A stretch of DNA of 64,000 bases. It comes from Achromobacter xylosoxidans. GTDB taxonomy: Bacteria > Pseudomonadota > Gammaproteobacteria > Burkholderiales > Burkholderiaceae_B. The notes under the pieces are model-generated. The model made no database searches. It was not told where the DNA came from and saw only the letters and a list, made by a program, of their open reading frames with translations. Both the position numbers and the translations under genes were made by a program. Below, one piece after another: positions 28,501 to 37,008 of the stretch (its first letter is position 1; each line of letters begins with the position of its first letter). The stretch is from the NCBI RefSeq assembly GCF_014490035.1, contig NZ_CP061008.1, forward strand, positions 1-64,000, in the 5' to 3' direction.

Positions 28501-29451
28501 CTACCTCTCTCCTTTGCGGTAGGGCTTCATCAACGCCTGCGGGTAGGCGGCGCGACGCGCCATCACCACCAGGGCGAGGATGGACAGGACGTAGGGCAGC
28601 ATCAGATAGACCTGGTACGGCAACTCCGGCAGGCCGGGCAGCGCTGCGCCGCCTTGCTGCATGCGCAATTGCAGCGCGTCGAAGAAGGCGAAGATCAGTG
28701 CGCCCAGCAGCGCCTTGCCGGGCCGCCACGACGCGAACACGACCAGCGCCACGCAGACCCACCCGCGGCCGTTGACCATGTTGAAGAAGAAGGCGTTGAA
28801 CGCCGCCAGCGTCAGGAAGCTTCCTGCCACGCCCATCAGCGCGGAGCCGGCCACGATGGCGCCCATGCGCAGGCGCGTGACCGACAGGCCTTGCCCTTCG
28901 GCCGCGGCCGGGTTCTCGCCCACCATGCGGATCGCCAGGCCGACCGGCGTGCGGTTCAGCACCCAGGCCAGTATCGGCACCGCGGCCAGGGCCAGCAGGG
29001 TCATGGGCGTCTGCCCGGCCAGCACCGGGCCGATGAGCGGAATGCCGTCCAGGAACTTCATTTCTGCAAAAGGCGTGATCGTGGGCGGCGTGTTCACGCT
29101 GGGGAACGTGACGCGATAGGCGAAGTAACTCAGGCTGGTGGCCAGCAGCGTCACACCCAGGCCGGACACGTGCTGCGACAGGCCCAGCGGCACGGTCAGC
29201 ACCGCGTGCAGCAGGCCGAATACCGCGCCCGCAAAAGCGGCCACCAGCACGCCCACATACAGCGGCGCGCCCAGATACACCACCAGCCAGCCGGTGAAGG
29301 CGCCGGCGGCCATGATGCCTTCGATGCCCAGGTTCAACACGCCCGCGCGCTCGCACAGCAGCACGCCCAGCGTGCCGAGTATCAGCGGCGTCGCCAGGCG
29401 CAGCACCGCCACCCAGAACGCCGACGAGCTCATCAGATCCATCCATTCCAT
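28501..29451 (-). CDS. Nucleoside-type ABC transporter permease (YufQ/NupQ-like)
   Basis: A 316-residue inner-membrane permease of the BPD_transp_2 family with about eight or nine helices, showing LNLGIEGIMAAGAFTGW and the EAA-like GENPAAAEGQGLSVTRLR loop. The start at 29451 follows GAGGAG, 10 bases after the upstream permease stop; a longer open frame upstream is not supported. With the next gene it forms the channel of a purine or pyrimidine nucleoside/nucleobase importer. Confidence 0.9.
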   Translation of the reverse strand: MEWMDLMSSSAFWVAVLRLATPLILGTLGVLLCERAGVLNLGIEGIMAAGAFTGWLVVYLGAPLYVGVLVAAFAGAVFGLLHAVLTVPLGLSQHVSGLGVTLLATSLSYFAYRVTFPSVNTPPTITPFAEMKFLDGIPLIGPVLAGQTPMTLLALAAVPILAWVLNRTPVGLAIRMVGENPAAAEGQGLSVTRLRMGAIVAGSALMGVAGSFLTLAAFNAFFFNMVNGRGWVCVALVVFASWRPGKALLGALIFAFFDALQLRMQQGGAALPGLPELPYQVYLMLPYVLSILALVVMARRAAYPQALMKPYRKGER

Positions 29452-29461
29452 GGCGCGCTCC

Positions 29462-30535
29462 TCAGGCCCGGTTGCGGCGCAGGCGGTACTGCGCAAATAG
29501 CGTCGCGACCAGCATGGCGAGCAACGAAGTGGCGACGATGACGTCGGCGATGTAGTTCGGCACCGCGATGGCGCGGCTCATGCTGTCCGCGCCCACCAGC
29601 ATGCCAGCCACGAACAGGCTGGCCAGGATCACGCCCAGCGGATGCAGGCCGGCCAGCATGGCCACCACCACGCCGGTGTAGCCATAGCCCGGCGACATGT
29701 CGAGCGTGACGTAGCCGGTGCGGCCCGCCACTTCGATCGCGCCCGCCAGGCCGGCCAGCGCGCCCGACAGCATGGCGGTGCCCAGCATCACGCGGTTCAC
29801 CGGCAAGCCCAGGAAGCGCGAGGCGTGCGCGTTGGCGCCGACCGCGCGCATCTGGAAGCCGAACACGGTGTAGCGGTTCAGCAGCCACAGCCCCAGCGCC
29901 AGGCCGGCAGCCCACAAGAGGCCGGTATGGGCGCGGGTGCGCTCGATCAGCTTGCCGAGCTCCAGGTCGCCGTTGAGCGCTACGGACTGCGGCCAGCCCA
30001 TGGCCATGGGGTCCTTCATGGGGCCGTCCAGCATCATCGACACGAACAGCAGCACGATGAAGTTGCCCAGCAGCGTGGTCACCACTTCATCCACGCCCAG
30101 CCGGGTCTTGAGGATGGCGGGGATCAACAGCAGCAAGGCGCCAGCCAGCGCCGCCGCCAGCATCATGCCGGCAAACAGCGCAGGCACGGGCAGGTCGAAG
30201 CCGGTGCCGTCATGCAGGCCGCCGACTGCCACCGCGGCCAGAGCGCCCAGGTATAGCTGGCCCTCGGCGCCGATGTTGTAGAAGCGCGCGCGGAATGCCA
30301 CCGCACAGGCCAGGCCGGTCAGCATCAACGGGGTCGCGCGGGTCAGGGTTTCGGATAGCGCGAAGCGCGAGCCGAATGCGCCTTCGAACAGCAAGGCATA
30401 GGTGCGGCCCACGGGGGCGCCGGCCCAGGCCACCAGCAGGGTGCAGACCGCCAGCGTGAAGGCGATGGCCGCGAAGGGCGCCACGGCCAGCGCCAGGCGG
30501 CTGGGCTCCGGGCGGCGTTCCAGGATCAGTTTCAT
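29462..30535 (-). CDS. Nucleoside-type ABC transporter permease (YufP/NupP-like)
   Basis: A 357-residue permease of the same family, with FYNIGAEGQLYLGALAAVAV and the cytoplasmic VGANAHASRFLGLPVNR loop. It is paired with the smaller permease immediately downstream and lies 49 bp after the ATPase gene. Confidence 0.9.
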   Translation of the reverse strand: MKLILERRPEPSRLALAVAPFAAIAFTLAVCTLLVAWAGAPVGRTYALLFEGAFGSRFALSETLTRATPLMLTGLACAVAFRARFYNIGAEGQLYLGALAAVAVGGLHDGTGFDLPVPALFAGMMLAAALAGALLLLIPAILKTRLGVDEVVTTLLGNFIVLLFVSMMLDGPMKDPMAMGWPQSVALNGDLELGKLIERTRAHTGLLWAAGLALGLWLLNRYTVFGFQMRAVGANAHASRFLGLPVNRVMLGTAMLSGALAGLAGAIEVAGRTGYVTLDMSPGYGYTGVVVAMLAGLHPLGVILASLFVAGMLVGADSMSRAIAVPNYIADVIVATSLLAMLVATLFAQYRLRRNRA

Positions 30536-30584
30536 GCGAGTAATGCTCGGTAGGGTGTGGAGACGCGCGGGACGTGGCGGGTTT

Positions 30585-32114
30585 TCATCCCTGCGTGCCC
30601 GTCATGGCCAGGCCCACCGTGGCGGGCGTCCATTCGGACACCGGCTTCACGGCGATCAGCTTGCCGCCGCACAGTACGGCGATGCGGTCGGCCAGGGCGA
30701 AGATCTCTTCCAGGTCTTCGGACACCAGCAGCACGCCCGCGCCGCGCGTGCGCGCCGCAAGCAGCTGCTCGCGCACATAGGCGACCGCGCCGATGTCCAG
30801 GCCCCAGGTGGGCTGGTCGGCCACGATGAAGCGCGGTTCGCGGGCCAGCGTGCGGCCCAGGATCAGCTTCTGCATATTGCCACCGGACAGGCTGCGGGTG
30901 CGCACGTCGAGCGATGCGGCGCGCACGTCGAACTGCTTGGCCAGGGCCTGGGCATAGGCTTTGCCCGCTCGCGCCCGGACTAGGCCCCAGCGCGCGAAGC
31001 GCGGGTCCTTCAGGTCTTCGACGATGGCGTTTTCCCACAAGGGACTGTCGCCGATCACGCCTTCGCCGTGGCGGTCTTCCGGGATGCGGCCGACGTGGGC
31101 CGCGGTCCAGCCGGCCGGCGTGGTGGGCGCCGCCGCATGCTCGGGACCCAGGCGGATGGTGCCGTCGCTGGGCTGGCGCAAACCGGTCAGCACCGACACC
31201 AGCGCCTGCTGGCCGTTGCCGGCCACGCCCGCGATCGCCACGATCTCGTGCTTGTGGACAACCAGGTCCAGGCTGTCCAGGCGCGTCGCGCCGTCACGGC
31301 CGTCGCGCACCGTCACTTGCGACAAGGTCACCACGGGCGCGGCCTGCTCGGCCGCAGCCACGGCTTCGGCGTGCGGCATGACGACCTTGCGGCCCACCAT
31401 CAGCTCGGCCAATTCGGCCGGACTGGTGCTGGCGGTTTCGCGCTCGGCCACCAGCTTGCCCTGGCGCAGCACCGCCACGCGGCCCGACACCGCCATGACT
31501 TCGTCGAGCTTGTGCGAGATGAAGATCACCGCGAGGCCTTCGTCGACGAAGCCGCGCAAGGTGGCAAAGAGGTCCTGCACTTCCTGCGGCGTGAGCACGG
31601 CGGTGGGCTCGTCCAGGATCAGGACGCGCGCGCCGCGATACAGCGCCTTCAGGATCTCGACCCGCTGCTTCTCGCCGACCGACAGCGTGCCGACGCGCGC
31701 GTCCGGATCCACGCCCAGGCCGAAGCGCTGGCCGAGTTCGACCAGGCGCTGGCGGGCCTTGCCGCGGCCGGACGCCAGCTTCCACAGCGATTCCGTGCCG
31801 ACCATGATGTTGTCCAGCACGGTCAGGTTGTCGGCCAGCGTGAAGTGCTGATGCACCATGCCGACCCCGGCCGCCAATGCGGCGTCGGGCCGGCCGGCGG
31901 GCAAGGCCTGGCCGAAGACTTCGATGTTGCCGGCGTCGGCCACGTAGTGGCCGAACAGGATCGACACCAGGGTCGATTTGCCGGCGCCGTTCTCGCCCAG
32001 CAAGGCCAACACTTCGCCCTGGCGCAGCGTGAGCGATATGTCGTCGTTGGCCGTGAGGCTGCCAAAGCGTTTGGTGATCCCCGACAGTTGCAGGGCGAGA
32101 GGCGCGTGGTTCAT
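30585..32114 (-). CDS. Nucleoside-type ABC transporter ATP-binding protein (YufO/NupO-like)
   Basis: A 509-residue double ABC ATPase as in sugar and nucleoside importers. The first half has Walker A GENGAGKST, signature LSVGEKQRVEILKAL and Walker B VLILDEPTAVLTP. The second half has the degenerate Walker A GVAGNGQQ and signature LSGGNMQKLILGR, with ADQPTWGLDIGA in place of the usual Walker B. The start overlaps the binding-protein stop by four bases (ATGA). Confidence 0.93.
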   Translation of the reverse strand: MNHAPLALQLSGITKRFGSLTANDDISLTLRQGEVLALLGENGAGKSTLVSILFGHYVADAGNIEVFGQALPAGRPDAALAAGVGMVHQHFTLADNLTVLDNIMVGTESLWKLASGRGKARQRLVELGQRFGLGVDPDARVGTLSVGEKQRVEILKALYRGARVLILDEPTAVLTPQEVQDLFATLRGFVDEGLAVIFISHKLDEVMAVSGRVAVLRQGKLVAERETASTSPAELAELMVGRKVVMPHAEAVAAAEQAAPVVTLSQVTVRDGRDGATRLDSLDLVVHKHEIVAIAGVAGNGQQALVSVLTGLRQPSDGTIRLGPEHAAAPTTPAGWTAAHVGRIPEDRHGEGVIGDSPLWENAIVEDLKDPRFARWGLVRARAGKAYAQALAKQFDVRAASLDVRTRSLSGGNMQKLILGRTLAREPRFIVADQPTWGLDIGAVAYVREQLLAARTRGAGVLLVSEDLEEIFALADRIAVLCGGKLIAVKPVSEWTPATVGLAMTGTQG

Positions 32115-33142
32115 CGTGCCGAGGACTTGGGTTCTTTGTCGTTGACCTTGACGCTGAAGCTGCCGTCCAGGATGGCCTTCTGCTTGGCCTGGACCTTGGC
32201 CATCAGGTCGGCGGGAATCTTGCTTTCGAAGGTGCCCAGCGGCGCCAGCGACGAACCCTTGTGCTTCATCAGCGAATACTGGCCGTAGTCATCGGCCTTG
32301 AACGTGCCGGCGCGCACCTGCTTGAGCGCTTCGTCGATGGTGGGTTCCATGCTCCACAGCGCCGAGGCGACCACGGTCTCCGGATACTGTTGCTGCGTGT
32401 CGATCACGTTGCCGATGGCCAGCTTGCCGCGCTCCTTGGCGGCGTCCGATACGCCGAAGCGCTCGGCATAGAGCACGTCCGCGCCCTTGTCGATCATGGC
32501 GAAGGCGGCTTCCTTGGCCTTCGGGGGATCGAACCAGGAGCCGATGAAGGTCACGGTGAATTCGGTCTGCGGGTTCACTTCCTTGGCGCCTTCGATGAAG
32601 GCGTGCATCAGGCGGTTCACTTCAGGAATGGGGTAGCCGCCCACCAGGCCGATCTTGCCCGTCTTGCTCATGCCGCCGGCAATCATGCCGGTCAGGTAGG
32701 CGGGTTCCTGGATGTAGTTGTCGAACACCGAGAAGTTGGGTTGCTGCGGCTTGCCCGAAGAACCCATCAGGAAAGCGGTCTGCGGATAGTCCTTGGCCAC
32801 CTTGCGGGCGGCGGCTTCCACCGCGAAGGCCTCGCCCACCACCAGCTTGTTGCCTTGTTCCGCGTACTGACGCATCACGCGCTCGTAATCGGCGTTGGTG
32901 ACGTTTTCCGAGAACGTGTATTCGATCTCGCCGCGATCGCGGGCCGCGACCAGCGCCTTGTGGATGCGCGACACCCATTGCTGTTCGACCGGCACCGTGT
33001 AGATGGCGGCGACCTTGGTCTTGGCGGGCGCCTGAGCCTGGGCGGCGCCCGAGAACAGCAGCGCGCCGGCGGCGGCGGCGGCCAGCTTGAGCAGGCCGCG
33101 GCGGGCGATGCCGGCGACGGACGGGGTGGAAAAGGCTTTCAT
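32111..33142 (-). CDS. BMP-family (PnrA-like) nucleoside-binding protein
   Basis: A 343-residue periplasmic binding protein of the Bmp/PnrA family, which binds purine or pyrimidine nucleosides or bases. The N-terminus has a twin-arginine-like leader (ARRGLLKLAAAAAG, ending GAAQAQA). KVAAIYTVPVEQQWVSRIHKAL, VYDNY-like FDNYIQEPAYLTGMIAGGMSKTG and ADVLYAERFG follow the family. It heads the minus-strand operon binding protein-ATPase-permease-permease-deaminase, and is preceded by an unusually structured 476-bp leader. Confidence 0.9.
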   Translation of the reverse strand: MKAFSTPSVAGIARRGLLKLAAAAAGALLFSGAAQAQAPAKTKVAAIYTVPVEQQWVSRIHKALVAARDRGEIEYTFSENVTNADYERVMRQYAEQGNKLVVGEAFAVEAAARKVAKDYPQTAFLMGSSGKPQQPNFSVFDNYIQEPAYLTGMIAGGMSKTGKIGLVGGYPIPEVNRLMHAFIEGAKEVNPQTEFTVTFIGSWFDPPKAKEAAFAMIDKGADVLYAERFGVSDAAKERGKLAIGNVIDTQQQYPETVVASALWSMEPTIDEALKQVRAGTFKADDYGQYSLMKHKGSSLAPLGTFESKIPADLMAKVQAKQKAILDGSFSVKVNDKEPKSSAR

Positions 33143-33618
33143 GCGGGTGACTCCTGCGAAGGGAGGGAAAGGGATGGGGATTGGTGGCGATGCGCGCTGG
33201 GCACCGATCCGCGCGCTGCTGGAGCGCGCGCGCGGCCGCGGCCCGGTTCCATATGGCGGCCGCCGGCAGACGTGCCGGGACTAGCGTACGGAAACGAGGG
33301 CGTGGGATCGGTCATCGGATGGGGAGCGCCAGGCGACGCGCCCCATCCGAATGGTCGGGTTCGCTGCCAGCCCTGGCGAAGCAAGTTGTATGCCATGGGG
33401 CATTCCCGCGACAAGTCGGGGAAACCTGATGGCCGGGCAGGATTATAGGCACCCTGGCGGGGATTGGTGGCACCAGGACGGTGCGCGGCGTTTCAAGGGG
33501 TGGACAGAGCGGCCGTATGGAACGGGCCGTTGCGGCCGCCGATGCGCCGATCCCCGGTCTGCGCGCCTAAAATCCCAGGCATGAGCCGCGCGCGTGGCGC
33601 GGCAAGCTGGAAGACCCC
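33143..33618 (-). promoter_or_regulatory. Structured non-coding leader region of the nucleoside transporter operon
   Basis: No gene is evident in these 476 bp between two divergent genes. Four good hairpins occur: CGCGCGCT/AGCGCGCG (33210-33230); TCGGATGGGG-N16-CCCCATCCGA with perfect 10-bp arms (33315-33350); TTCG/CGAA enclosing CCAG/CTGG (33359-33380); and TTCCC/GGGAA enclosing CGAC-AA-GTCG (33404-33424). Read on the minus strand they precede the BMP gene by roughly 70-280 nt. A cis-acting regulatory RNA or an operator set is possible. A good AGGAG lies just before the BMP start. Confidence 0.4.
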
Positions 33619-34548
33619 ATGCAAGATATACAACTGCTGCTGGAACAGTACGGCGGGTGGCTGGTGTTTGCCAACGTGCTGGTCGAGCAGGCCGGCTTGC
33701 CGGTACCCGCCTATCCCATGCTGATCGCCGCCGGCGCGCTGGCCGGCGCGGGCGGGTGGCTCGTGCCCTGGATGGCGGCTACGGTCGCCTGCCTGCTGGC
33801 CGACAGCCTTTGGTATGCCGCTGGCCAGCGCTACGGCTCGCGTCTTCTGGGCGTGATCTGCAAGATGTCGCTGTCGCAGGATTCCTGCATCCGGCAGACG
33901 CAGCGCCTGTACCTGCGCATAGGCGTGCGCGCGTTGCTGGTGTGCAAGTTCCTGCCGGGCGCGGGGGCGCTGTCCACCGTTATGGCGGGATTGACGGGCA
34001 CGCCCTACCGCCGTTTCCTGGGCTACGACATCGTGGGCTCGCTGATCTGGTCGGGTTCGGCCCTGCTGTTGGGCGGCCTGTTCCACAACGTGATCAACGA
34101 CGTGCTGGAGATCCTGGGCACCTACGGCGCCATGGGGCTGGGCGTGCTGGCGGCGGTGCTGGCGTTGTACATCCTGGCGCGTTTCCTGCGGCGCCGGATC
34201 CTGCTGCGCAGCCTGCGCGTGATTCCGCGGCTGTCGGTGGACGAGCTGATGCAGTGGCGCCAGGACGGCCGCAACGCGCTGGTGTTCGACGTGCGCCCCG
34301 AAGCGCTGCGCGAAGAGCAGCGCATCCCCGGCGCCATCGCCGTGGACCTGAAAGCGCCCTTGCCTCGGCTGGACGCCCAGGCGCTGGAGTCCGACATCGT
34401 GGTGTACTGCGCTTGCCCCAACGAGGTGTCGGCGGCATTGCTTGCGTCGCGGCTGCGCGCTGCCGGTTATCCCAAGACCTGGGCGCTGCGCGGCGGATAT
34501 CAAGCCTGGCAGGAGCACGAGCACCCGCTCCCCCCGCAAGGCGCATAA
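33619..34548 (+). CDS. DedA-family membrane protein fused to a rhodanese domain
   Basis: A 309-residue protein. Residues about 1-190 are a DedA/VTT membrane domain (GLPVPAYPMLIAAGA, ADSLWYAAGQRYG, then KFLPGAGALSTVMAGLTG), a family of undecaprenyl-phosphate or phospholipid flippases. Residues about 205-305 are a cytoplasmic rhodanese domain with FDVRPEALREEQRIPGAIAVDL and the active loop YCACPNEVS containing C264 and C266. The fusion suggests redox or sulfur control of a lipid transporter. The Shine-Dalgarno is weak. Confidence 0.88.
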   Translation: MQDIQLLLEQYGGWLVFANVLVEQAGLPVPAYPMLIAAGALAGAGGWLVPWMAATVACLLADSLWYAAGQRYGSRLLGVICKMSLSQDSCIRQTQRLYLRIGVRALLVCKFLPGAGALSTVMAGLTGTPYRRFLGYDIVGSLIWSGSALLLGGLFHNVINDVLEILGTYGAMGLGVLAAVLALYILARFLRRRILLRSLRVIPRLSVDELMQWRQDGRNALVFDVRPEALREEQRIPGAIAVDLKAPLPRLDAQALESDIVVYCACPNEVSAALLASRLRAAGYPKTWALRGGYQAWQEHEHPLPPQGA

Positions 34549-34599
34549 TGCCGCCATGAGCCCGCGCAGACGGCGGGCAGCCTACAAGGAGAGACAGGC

Positions 34600-35526
34600 A
34601 TGCGGATGTTGTTCTTGGGCGCCGGCGGCACCGGCGGATACTTCGGCGGACGGGCGGCTCAGGCGGGCGCGGACGTGACCTTCCTGGTGCGCGAGCCGCG
34701 CGCCGCGCGGATCCGCGAACAGGGCCTGCGCATCAAGAGCCCGTTGGGCGACGCCACGCTGCAGCCGCAGCTGGTCACGCAACAGACGCTGCAAGGCAGC
34801 TACGACGTGGTGGTGCTGAGCTGCAAGGCCTATGACCTGGCCAGCGCCATCGAGGCCATCCGCCCCGCGGTCGGACCCGATACCGCCGTGCTGCCCATCA
34901 TGAACGGCGTGCTGCAGTACGACGTGCTGGACCGCGAGTTCGAGCCGCACCGGGTGCTGGGCGGACTATGCCAGATCAACGCCACCCTGGGCCCCGAGGG
35001 CGAAGTGGTGCATCTGGGCAAGTACGCCAATATCGTCTTCGGCGAGCGCGCCGGCCCCGCCCGCAGCGAACGCTGCGTCGCGCTGGAACAGGCCCTGGCC
35101 GGCGGCGAGTACGTCAGCCGCCTGAGCACCGACATCTACCAGGACATCTGGGAGAAATACGTGTTCCTGACCACGATGGCCGCCGCCACCTGCCTGATGC
35201 GCGGCACGATCGGGCAGATTGCCTCTTCTGATGACGGCATCGACATCATGACCGGGCTGCTGCAGGAATCGCAAGCCGTTGCCGCCGCCTCGGGCCATGC
35301 GGTGCGGCCTGAGGCCGACGCCTCGGCGCGCAAGGTGATCGGGGACCGCACCCAACCCGTGACCGCGTCGATGTTCCGCGACCTGAGCCAGGGCCTGCCG
35401 GTCGAGGCCGATCATATCGTCGGCGACATGGTGCGGCGCGCCCGCACCCTGGGCGTGGACGCGACCTACCTGCGCACGGCTTACGCGCATCTGCAGGTCT
35501 ATCAGGCGCAGCGCGCCGCAGCCTGA
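34600..35526 (+). CDS. Ketopantoate reductase-family (PanE/ApbA) oxidoreductase
   Basis: A 308-residue NADP-dependent enzyme. The N-terminal dinucleotide motif GAGGTGGYFGG, VVLSCKAYD with the catalytic Lys, MNGV and the C-terminal helical domain with IWEKYVFLTTMAAATCL follow the family, which reduces 2-dehydropantoate to pantoate. Betaproteobacteria usually carry several paralogues, so this one may not be the biosynthetic PanE. The ATG at 34600 follows AAGGAGAG. Confidence 0.85.
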   Translation: MRMLFLGAGGTGGYFGGRAAQAGADVTFLVREPRAARIREQGLRIKSPLGDATLQPQLVTQQTLQGSYDVVVLSCKAYDLASAIEAIRPAVGPDTAVLPIMNGVLQYDVLDREFEPHRVLGGLCQINATLGPEGEVVHLGKYANIVFGERAGPARSERCVALEQALAGGEYVSRLSTDIYQDIWEKYVFLTTMAAATCLMRGTIGQIASSDDGIDIMTGLLQESQAVAAASGHAVRPEADASARKVIGDRTQPVTASMFRDLSQGLPVEADHIVGDMVRRARTLGVDATYLRTAYAHLQVYQAQRAAA

Positions 35527-35791
35527 TCGCAGCGCTTCCCGGCGGCCCCCTGTTCAAGCGGTGCCGTCGGGAGCACACTGGTCTGAGGGCGGCGAAGACG
35601 CCGGCAGGGCTGCCTCTTCGGTCCGTTGCGGGCGGGTTTGCCAAGTATTGGTGCATAAATTGCAAAAAACTCATCCGGTTTTACGGGTTTTTCGATCGGA
35701 TTTGTACGAATAGTATGGCTTTGCCTGAGCCAAAACGTGTTGCGCCGCAAGTCGCGGCGGCCCTGGCTCCCCCTACCCAAGGAGCAAGACC

Positions 35792-36403
35792 ATGAAAGTT
35801 GCATTGATCGGAATCACCGGCCGCGTGGGTTCGCGCGTGGCGGACGAATTGCTCAAGCGCGGCCACCAGGTCACGGGCATCGCCCGCAACCTGTCCGACG
35901 TGAATCCGCAGCTCGGCCTGACCATCAAGCAGGGCGACGCCACCGATCCCGAAGCGCTGACCTCGTTGCTGAAGGGCCACGACGCCGTGATCAGCGCGTC
36001 GCGCTTCGTGTCGTCGGACGCCAAGCCGCTCCTGAGCGCCGTGAAGGATGCGGGCGTGCCGCGCCTGCTGGTGGTCGGCGGCGCGGGCAGCCTGCTGGTC
36101 GCCCCCGGCAAGATGCTGATCGACACCCCCGAATTCCCCGACGCCTACAAGCCCGAAGCGCGCGCCGGCGTGGTGTTCCTGGACACGTTGCGCCATGAAA
36201 AAGTGCTGAACTGGACCTTCCTGTCGCCTTCGGCGCTATTCGAGCCGGGCGAGCGCACCGGTACGTTCCGTTTGGGCGACGACACCCTGCTGGCCGACGA
36301 CGAAGGCAAGAGCTGGATTTCGATGGAAGACTATGCCATTGCGCTGGTCGATGAACTCGAGACGCCCAAGCATTCGCGCCGCCGCTACACCGTCGGCTAT
36401 TGA
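35792..36403 (+). CDS. NAD(P)-binding epimerase/reductase-like protein (YwnB/NmrA type)
   Basis: A 203-residue atypical short-chain dehydrogenase with the N-terminal Rossmann motif GITGRVGSRVADEL and VVGGAGSLLVAPG in place of the active-site strand. Members act as flavin/quinone reductases or redox sensors. The classical YxxxK catalytic pair is not evident. The ATG at 35792 follows AAGGAG. The 265-bp upstream gap is A+T-rich and may hold the promoter, but I saw no convincing -35/-10 pair. Confidence 0.82.
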   Translation: MKVALIGITGRVGSRVADELLKRGHQVTGIARNLSDVNPQLGLTIKQGDATDPEALTSLLKGHDAVISASRFVSSDAKPLLSAVKDAGVPRLLVVGGAGSLLVAPGKMLIDTPEFPDAYKPEARAGVVFLDTLRHEKVLNWTFLSPSALFEPGERTGTFRLGDDTLLADDEGKSWISMEDYAIALVDELETPKHSRRRYTVGY

Positions 36404-36426
36404 GCCCGGCCGTCGGCGGGACCACG

Positions 36427-36452
36427 AAGGGCCTCGGCAAGAGGCCCTTTTT
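36427..36452 (+). terminator. Rho-independent terminator after the NAD(P)-binding protein gene
   Basis: Perfect 9-bp stem AAGGGCCTC / GAGGCCCTT with a GGCAA loop and a following T run, 23 bp after the stop codon. Confidence 0.9.
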
Positions 36453-36539
36453 CATTGGGGGCCAAGGCCCGGGATCCATGTTTTTGTTTGTAAACTGGCG
36501 CACCGCCAGCCGGCGTTCCGATACCTGAGTTTGCCCCGT

Positions 36540-36998
36540 ATGCGTATGAAGTTGAAATCGTTGGCCGTTTGCTTGCTGGTCGCCGCAACCTGTGTGGCTG
36601 CCGCGCCGGCAAGCGCGGCAGCGCCTCAGTCCAACAAGGACCTTGTGGTGGCGTTCTTCCGCATGATGTTCCAGGACCGCGACGTCGACGAGGCGGTGCG
36701 CCTGTACGTCAGCCCGAACTACGTCCAGCACAACCCCTATATGCAGGACGGCGTCGGTCCCCTGGTGGATTTCTTTCCCGCCTATTTCGAGCAGCATCCG
36801 CAGTCCATCGTCGAGATCAAGCGCGTGATCGCCGAGGGCGACCTGGTGCTTATCCACAACCTGTGGCGCGATTCGCCGGAAGACCGCGGCCAGGCCGTGA
36901 TGGATATCTTCCGTGTGGAAGACGGCAAGATCGTGGAACACTGGGACGTTAGCCAGGAAATCCCCGAGAACCCCGCCAACAAGAACGGCATGTTCTAG
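36540..36998 (+). CDS. Exported SnoaL/NTF2-like protein
   Basis: A 152-residue protein with a signal peptide (about 1-26, ending APASA) and an NTF2-like domain of the SnoaL polyketide-cyclase type (KDLVVAFFRMMFQDRDVDEAVRLYVSPNYVQHNPYMQDG, later IVEHWDVSQEIP). Such domains are common in exported proteins of unknown role. The start could be 36540 or the ATG at 36546; neither has a good Shine-Dalgarno. The flavin reductase gene begins 10 bases after its stop. A consensus DnaA box occurs inside it at 36850. Confidence 0.82.
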   Translation: MRMKLKSLAVCLLVAATCVAAAPASAAAPQSNKDLVVAFFRMMFQDRDVDEAVRLYVSPNYVQHNPYMQDGVGPLVDFFPAYFEQHPQSIVEIKRVIAEGDLVLIHNLWRDSPEDRGQAVMDIFRVEDGKIVEHWDVSQEIPENPANKNGMF

Positions 36999-37008
36999 GA
37001 AGCGCCGC

